Positions 60,361 through 64,000 of a stretch of 64,000 nucleotides of DNA are shown piece by piece (position 1 is the stretch's first letter; every line of letters begins with the position of its first letter). Position numbers and translations under genes: made by a program. This stretch comes from Alterinioella nitratireducens (lineage in GTDB: Bacteria; Pseudomonadota; Alphaproteobacteria; Rhodobacterales; Rhodobacteraceae). Location: the NCBI RefSeq assembly GCF_013155465.1, contig NZ_JABJVX010000002.1, positions 446,770 to 510,769 on the forward strand, read 5' to 3'. Under the pieces are notes generated by a model, which ran no database searches, was not told the DNA's origin, and worked only from the letters and a program-made list of their open reading frames with translations.

Positions 60361-61017
60361 ATGGCGATGCGGGGCAAGAAGCAGGCGGTCGATGATGGGG
60401 CGATGCGCGCCCTGCTGAAGCGCTATGCCTGCCCTCTCCCGTATCACCAGGTTCGTGCCCGCTTAATGGGCAACATCGCGACACCTGACATGAACGCCTC
60501 GCCCATGAAGGAGGTTCAGCGCCTCTGGAATGATGACCTTCCCGAATTTGAGGGCCGGAAGGAGGCGGAGGCCTTTTTCGCTGCTCTCCTGCAGGGGCTT
60601 TGGAATGGCCTGAGCGCGCACCAGAAGCGTAGCGACCCCTTCAAGCTCGCGCGGGTGAAGACCGCACCTGCGAGCTATGAATACCTGGCGCGGCTCGGCA
60701 AGGTTCGCCGCGAAGAGATCGACGGGTTCATCGACGGGCTTTTCGCCGGGCAGGAAGAGATGGATTTCCCCGAGAGCGCACACAAGGCTGTCGGCACGCT
60801 GGGGGAGTTGCGCGGCCTGTTTGCTGCGACCGAGGACATGGCACTGAACCCTCCCGGGCCAGCCGACGTCACGACCATGGAGCAGACCGTCAAGCACTTG
60901 CGGGAGCTGACGCGAATTGCCGAGGTCGAAATCAACACGATCATCCAGTCGTGCCGGAGAGCGCGGCAGCAGATGCTGGAAACACAGACCATGGAACGGC
61001 CGGGCACGCTGCACTGA
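60361..61017 (+). CDS. Unrecognised 218-aa protein near integrase
   Basis: A helical, charged protein with no motif I recognise. It is divergent from the integrase with about 250 bases between them that hold no other gene but probably both promoters. The ATG at 60361 is the first in the frame with a start of plausible quality; an in-frame ATG two codons later is also possible. An IS3-family element is inserted 10 bases after its stop. Similar proteins may travel with the integrase; function unknown. Confidence 0.6.
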   Translation: MAMRGKKQAVDDGAMRALLKRYACPLPYHQVRARLMGNIATPDMNASPMKEVQRLWNDDLPEFEGRKEAEAFFAALLQGLWNGLSAHQKRSDPFKLARVKTAPASYEYLARLGKVRREEIDGFIDGLFAGQEEMDFPESAHKAVGTLGELRGLFAATEDMALNPPGPADVTTMEQTVKHLRELTRIAEVEINTIIQSCRRARQQMLETQTMERPGTLH

Positions 61018-61112
61018 TGTGCTTCAGTTGTCTGACGTCAGCGCCTATGGGACAGATTTGATGTTTTCGTAACGGAGGAATTCTGGTTCATCGCAGCCAC
61101 CAAGGAGCGAAG

Positions 61113-61487
61113 ATGAACAAGAAATCCGGAACATCGAAGGACGCGGCTGACAAGCTGGTCAAAGGGATCAAGCGCAAGACGCGCAAGTATTATTCTGCGG
61201 AAGAGAAGATCAGGATCGTGCTGGCTGGTCTGCGCGGCGAGGAGAGCATTGCCGCGCTGTGTCGCCGAGAAGGCATCAGCGAGAGCCTGTATTACACGTG
61301 GTCGAAAGAATTCCTCGAAGCGGGCAAGCAACGCCTGGCCGGGGATACTGCCCGCCAGGCGACATCGCCTGAGGTCAAGGAGCTGCGCTCGGAATCGGCC
61401 GCGCTCAAGGAAGTCGTTGCCGATCTGACTCTGGAAAACCGTCTGCTCAAAAAAAGCATGATCGGGGATGGGGAGGACGAGGCATGA
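61113..61487 (+). CDS. IS3-family transposase OrfA
   Basis: A 124-residue protein with an HTH for end recognition (SAEEKIRIVLAGLRGEESIAALCRREGI, split over residues 29-58) and a leucine-zipper-like end (AALKEVVADLTLENRLLKKS), the typical OrfA plan. Its stop overlaps the OrfB start (ATGA). A run of seven As at 61449-61455 lies where -1 frameshifting could join it to OrfB; the -1 frame is open from there to OrfB. Confidence 0.9.
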   Translation: MNKKSGTSKDAADKLVKGIKRKTRKYYSAEEKIRIVLAGLRGEESIAALCRREGISESLYYTWSKEFLEAGKQRLAGDTARQATSPEVKELRSESAALKEVVADLTLENRLLKKSMIGDGEDEA

Positions 61488-62464
61488 GGTATCCTGCATC
61501 GGAAAAGCTGGAGATCATCCGCACCGTCGAAGCCTCGCATCTGCCCGCCCGTCAGACGCTGGTCATGCTCGGCATTCCACGCACGACCTATTACCGCTGG
61601 TATGACCGCTGGTCCGAGGGTGGGCTTGACGCGCTCGAGGACACGCCGCCCCATCCGGGGTCTGTGTGGAACCGCCTCCCGGATGAGACGCGGGCGAGCA
61701 TTATCGAGTTCGCGCTCGAGTATGAGGATCTGACCCCGCGTGAGCTGGCGGTGAAATATACCGACGAGAAGCGGTATTTTATCTCTGAATCATCGGTTTA
61801 CCGCATCCTGAAGGCGGAAGACCTGGTCACGGCACCGGCGCATATCGTGATGAAGGCGGCCAATGAGTTCCGGGACAAAACCACGCGCCCCAACGAGCTG
61901 TGGCAGACCGACTTCACCTATCTGAAGGTCCTGGGCTGGGGCTGGTTCTACCTCAGCACCATCTTGGACGATTACAGCCGCTACATCATCTCCTGGAAGC
62001 TTTGCACGACGATGAAGGCCGAGGACGTGACCGCCACGCTCGACCTGGCGCTGGAGGCCTCGGGATGTGACTGCGCAACCGTGGTCGCCAAGCCAAGACT
62101 TCTCAGCGACAACGGCGCGTCTTACATCGCGGGAGACTTGGCGGATTACCTTGATGACAAGGGCATGGATCATGTCCGGGGCGCACCCTACCATCCGCAG
62201 ACTCAAGGCAAGATCGAGCGCTGGCACCAGACCATGAAGAACCGTGTCCTGCTTGAGCATTACTTCCTGCCCGGAGATCTCGAGCGCCAGATCGGTGCCT
62301 TCGTCGAACATTACAACAACCAGCGCTACCACGAGAGCCTTGGAAACCTGACACCCGCCGACGTCTACTTCGGGCGCGCAGAGCAGATCCTGAAACAGCG
62401 AGAGGAGATCAAACGGAAAACCATGCTCACCCGGCGCTTGCGCCATCAAACCGAACACACATAA
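61484..62464 (+). CDS. IS3-family transposase OrfB (DDE integrase)
   Basis: A 326-residue rve-type integrase. An N-terminal HTH (HLPARQTLVMLGIPRTTYYRW) is followed by the DDE catalytic acids in WQTDFTYLKV (first Asp), LLSDNGASY (second Asp) and GKIERWHQ (Glu). It seems intact. It overlaps OrfA by four bases and may also be made as an OrfAB fusion. Confidence 0.92.
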   Translation: MRYPASEKLEIIRTVEASHLPARQTLVMLGIPRTTYYRWYDRWSEGGLDALEDTPPHPGSVWNRLPDETRASIIEFALEYEDLTPRELAVKYTDEKRYFISESSVYRILKAEDLVTAPAHIVMKAANEFRDKTTRPNELWQTDFTYLKVLGWGWFYLSTILDDYSRYIISWKLCTTMKAEDVTATLDLALEASGCDCATVVAKPRLLSDNGASYIAGDLADYLDDKGMDHVRGAPYHPQTQGKIERWHQTMKNRVLLEHYFLPGDLERQIGAFVEHYNNQRYHESLGNLTPADVYFGRAEQILKQREEIKRKTMLTRRLRHQTEHT

Positions 62465-62612
62465 ACTCAATCAAGGATGAGCCAGAGCCTCCAAACGGAA
62501 AACCGCTCGCCTGTCCCAAATTATCTGACGACGGACACTTCAGCGAGGCTGAAACCTTTATGGATTTTGGAGCCGACGCGATAATCGACAAGCAGAATTT
62601 CGAGGAGATTCT

Positions 62613-62948
62613 ATGGTAACCTTTCGTCCTCCCCGGTGCTGTGATTGCGGTGCTCTTCCGGGTAAAGAACACGAGTCGTGGTGTCCGTTCGGAGATCCGG
62701 GCGTCTTGCACGAGTCGTCATTTCAACTTGAGCCGGAACCTGAACAGCAGCGCTCGGAGATAAACGACGATGCTTCGACGTCTCGGGTGCCTGCAATTTG
62801 TATTGATCGCGAGACGCTGGACCTTGAAGCGTTGCGCCCATTCTTCACTAAAGAAGCACTGCGGGACGCAGTTCGGGGTCATTTGGGAGAATTCGGATAT
62901 CGCCGAGCGATCACTGGTGTTGTCTATGGACCGACAACCCGGAAATGA
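62613..62948 (+). CDS. Unrecognised 111-aa protein
   Basis: A 111-residue protein with an N-terminal zinc-like CCDCG...C pattern and an acidic C-terminus. GAGGAG lies upstream of the ATG at 62613, so it is probably translated. It lies between the insertion sequence and the tRNA fragment, so it is the last gene inside the element. Function unknown. The 180 bases after it hold nothing I can support until the tRNA remnant. Confidence 0.55.
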   Translation: MVTFRPPRCCDCGALPGKEHESWCPFGDPGVLHESSFQLEPEPEQQRSEINDDASTSRVPAICIDRETLDLEALRPFFTKEALRDAVRGHLGEFGYRRAITGVVYGPTTRK

Positions 62949-63132
62949 TGTGCTGCTACCACGACCATCCGTCGGCGCCCACGTGGAAGCATTGTGGAAG
63001 CAAGAGGGGACAAAGTGCCGCCAGTTTCTGCGCAATCCTGCGGACGGCGCGCGTAGGGCAGGGGGTTCCAACTGGCGGAAATGTCGAAGGAATACGCAAA
63101 CGAGCGCAATCGTTCATGGTTCGTTCGGCACG

Positions 63133-63179
63133 GCTCATAACCTGAAGGTCGCAGGTTCAAATCCTGCTCCCGCAACCAA
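63133..63179 (+). other. 3' fragment of initiator tRNA (attachment-site remnant)
   Basis: The 47 bases correspond to the anticodon loop (GGCTCATAACC), variable region, T arm (GCAGGTTCAAATCCTGC) and acceptor end with CCA of a tRNA-fMet. The 5' half (D arm and 5' acceptor strand) is missing and no complement to CCCGCA is found upstream, so it cannot fold as a tRNA. Site-specific elements entering a tRNA gene leave exactly this remnant at their far end. Confidence 0.8.
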
Positions 63180-63208
63180 CGATTTTTGCGAAAGCAAGTT
63201 GTCCAAAG

Positions 63209-63238
63209 CCTCGGCCTCCGAAAGGAAGTCGGGGTTTT
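63209..63238 (+). terminator. Intrinsic terminator after the tRNA fragment
   Basis: An 11-position stem (CCTCGGCCTCC with GGAAGTCGGGG, one mismatch and two G-T pairs) closed by a GAAA loop and followed by TTTT. It is most likely the native terminator of the ancestral tRNA gene, so the chromosome side of the junction begins here. Confidence 0.65.
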
Positions 63239-63275
63239 GCTTTCCGGCTACAAAGCGCAGGATCGCACCTAAATT

Positions 63276-63359
63276 GTTGCGAAGCGAAGGCGGGAACCTG
63301 ACATAGAGCATCACCGCCAGGCGAATGATCTCTGAGGTGCCCCTAGATTTGTGGACGCT
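63276..63359 (-). pseudogene. N-terminal remnant of an IS6-family transposase
   Basis: The minus strand encodes about 25 residues (TSEIIRLAVMLYVRFPPSLRN) matching the conserved start of IS6/IS26-type transposases. After that Asn the frame runs into unrelated sequence. A truncated insertion-sequence fragment in the chromosomal flank. Confidence 0.65.
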
Positions 63360-63391
63360 TTGCCCCCTTACTTTGAGCCGAGGAGGCGACC

Positions 63392-63528
63392 ATGGGGACA
63401 AGCAACTACAGCGACGAGTTCAAGCGCGATGCGGTGCATCAGATCACGGTGCGCGGGTATCCGGTTCGGGAGGTGTCCCGACGCTTGGGGGTCAGCAAGT
63501 ATTCTCTCTACAAGTGGGTGAAGCGAGA
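63392..63528 (+). pseudogene. Truncated IS3-family OrfA
   Basis: Encodes the N-terminal 45 residues of a typical OrfA (NYSDEFKRDAVHQITVRGYP, then RRLGVSKYSLYKWVK). Similarity stops near 63528, where a second insertion sequence begins. A nested insertion has interrupted this gene. Confidence 0.75.
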
Positions 63529-64000
63529 TGGACCTGTCACGCTTTCGTGCCGCCCCAGGTGCTCGTTTAAGCCACTTTCCGTTCGAAGGCGACCGGGCTT
63601 TTCCAGCCCAATGCTGAGTGCCGTCGACGCGGATTGTAGAAGCCATTGATGTATTCGAAGATCGCCATCTCAGCTTGCCGCCTGGTTGCCCATGACCGGC
63701 GCCAGATCAGCTCGGCCTTGATGGTTTTGAAGAACGTCTCGACTGCTGCATTGTCATAACAATTGCCCTTCCCAGACATCGACACCTTGAACCCATGTTG
63801 CCGCAGGATCTTCTGATAGTCGTGCGAACAGTATTGGCTACCGCGATCCGTGTGATGGATGCAGCCCTTCGGTGGCGCACGGAATGCGATGGCCATGTTC
63901 AACGCCCGGATCGCCAGATCACGTTTCATCCGATTGCTCACGGCCCAGCCGATCACACGCCTTGAATGCAGGTCGAGGATCACAGCCAGATACAGCCAAC
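63529..64000 (-). mobile_element. IS3-family element, cut by window edge
   Basis: Begins near TGGACCTGTCACGC at 63529, which interrupts the older OrfA, and continues past the right edge. It contains the C-terminal half of a leftward OrfB. The other end and orfA are outside the window. Confidence 0.7.
63567..64000 (-). CDS. IS3-family transposase OrfB, partial
   Basis: The C-terminal portion of an rve-type transposase running off the right edge. It reads WLYLAVILDLHSRRVIGW, then HTDRGSQY (second Asp), then YDNAAVETFFKTIKAE (Glu) and a typical RRRHSALGWKSPV end. The true start lies beyond 64000. It differs from the IS at 61028-62537. Confidence 0.9.
   Translation of the reverse strand, partial: WLYLAVILDLHSRRVIGWAVSNRMKRDLAIRALNMAIAFRAPPKGCIHHTDRGSQYCSHDYQKILRQHGFKVSMSGKGNCYDNAAVETFFKTIKAELIWRRSWATRRQAEMAIFEYINGFYNPRRRHSALGWKSPVAFERKVA

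Larger units (their letters stand above)
61028..62537 (+). mobile_element. Complete IS3-family insertion sequence
   Basis: A 1.5-kb element with 27-base imperfect inverted ends at 61029-61055 and 62511-62537. The outer TGTC and the inner TGGGACAG agree, with a shared CGTCAG in the middle. CTTCAG lies directly outside both ends (61022-61027 and 62538-62543), a likely target duplication. It contains orfA and orfB of the IS3 type and appears intact. Confidence 0.85.

Noticed and set aside
61449..61456. Canonical A AAA AAG frameshift site in the IS3 orfA-orfB junction
   Set aside because: The run of As is not in the X XXY YYZ phase of the OrfA frame, so slippage efficiency is doubtful; ATGA coupling explains OrfB expression equally well.
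63133..63179. Functional tRNA gene
   Set aside because: The D arm and 5' acceptor strand are missing and nothing upstream can pair with the 3' acceptor end.

Overview
The window is high-GC DNA (roughly two thirds G+C by eye) with tightly packed genes, many joined by ATGA stop/start overlaps. The phage gene set (DUF3489, DUF6362, DUF6441, DUF2163 and DUF2793 families, a GpA-type terminase and a lambda-like head module) and an initiator-tRNA remnant fit an alphaproteobacterium, most likely Rhodobacterales. This assignment is inferred from gene content and codon style; there is no rRNA or housekeeping gene to confirm it.

Layout. (1) 1-4.5 kb: two overlapping unrecognised genes on the plus strand and one unrecognised 587-residue gene on the minus strand, ending at an intrinsic terminator near 4.54 kb. 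(2) 4.66-16.9 kb: early and replication genes of a prophage: excisionase-like HTH protein, Sak4-like recombination ATPase with a companion protein, DEAD/DEAH helicase, PD-(D/E)XK nuclease, primase-helicase, an iteron-like repeat block, RuvC-like resolvase, ParB-fused adenine methyltransferase and a cytosine methyltransferase. (3) 16.9-18.4 kb: a leftward cluster of small phage genes, two of which share a 34-nt upstream element. (4) 18.5-44.25 kb: packaging, head, tail and lysis genes of a siphovirus with a lambda-type head. They include a -1 frameshifted tail chaperone, a tail-tip protein carrying a von Willebrand A domain, SPRY-like and lectin-like appendage proteins, an M15 endolysin and nested spanins.

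(5) Inside the head-tail module (26.75-29.94 kb), between two structural genes and bounded by a 16-bp near-identical direct repeat, sits a non-structural four-gene operon of visibly lower GC. It encodes a small Gly-rich protein starting Met-Gly, a PfkB kinase fused to a nucleoside deoxyribosyltransferase, a QueC-like enzyme, and an HhH DNA glycosylase-like protein. This is the best candidate for an undescribed system. It shares QueC and glycosylase components with type IV CBASS, and QueC with Qat, but has neither a CD-NTase nor the Qat ATPase or TatD nuclease.

(6) 44.3-58.8 kb: a seven-gene leftward operon (WYL regulator, SNF2 helicase, type III-like methyltransferase, Res-like helicase, DUF4236/TPR protein, short GIY-YIG protein, UvrD-like helicase with zinc fingers). 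It looks like a DNA-modification defence locus related to, but not matching, DISARM or a plain type III restriction system. (7) 58.95-63.2 kb: tyrosine integrase, two small unknown genes split by a complete IS3-family element, and a 47-nt 3' fragment of an initiator tRNA followed by its terminator. That fragment is the expected footprint of the element's right attachment site. (8) 63.2-64 kb: insertion-sequence fragments in the flanking chromosome, cut by the window edge.

Taken together, the window appears to hold one large integrated element: a prophage carrying two separate putative immune cassettes, with its left junction (and an intact tRNA) outside the window. No phage repressor gene was recognised.
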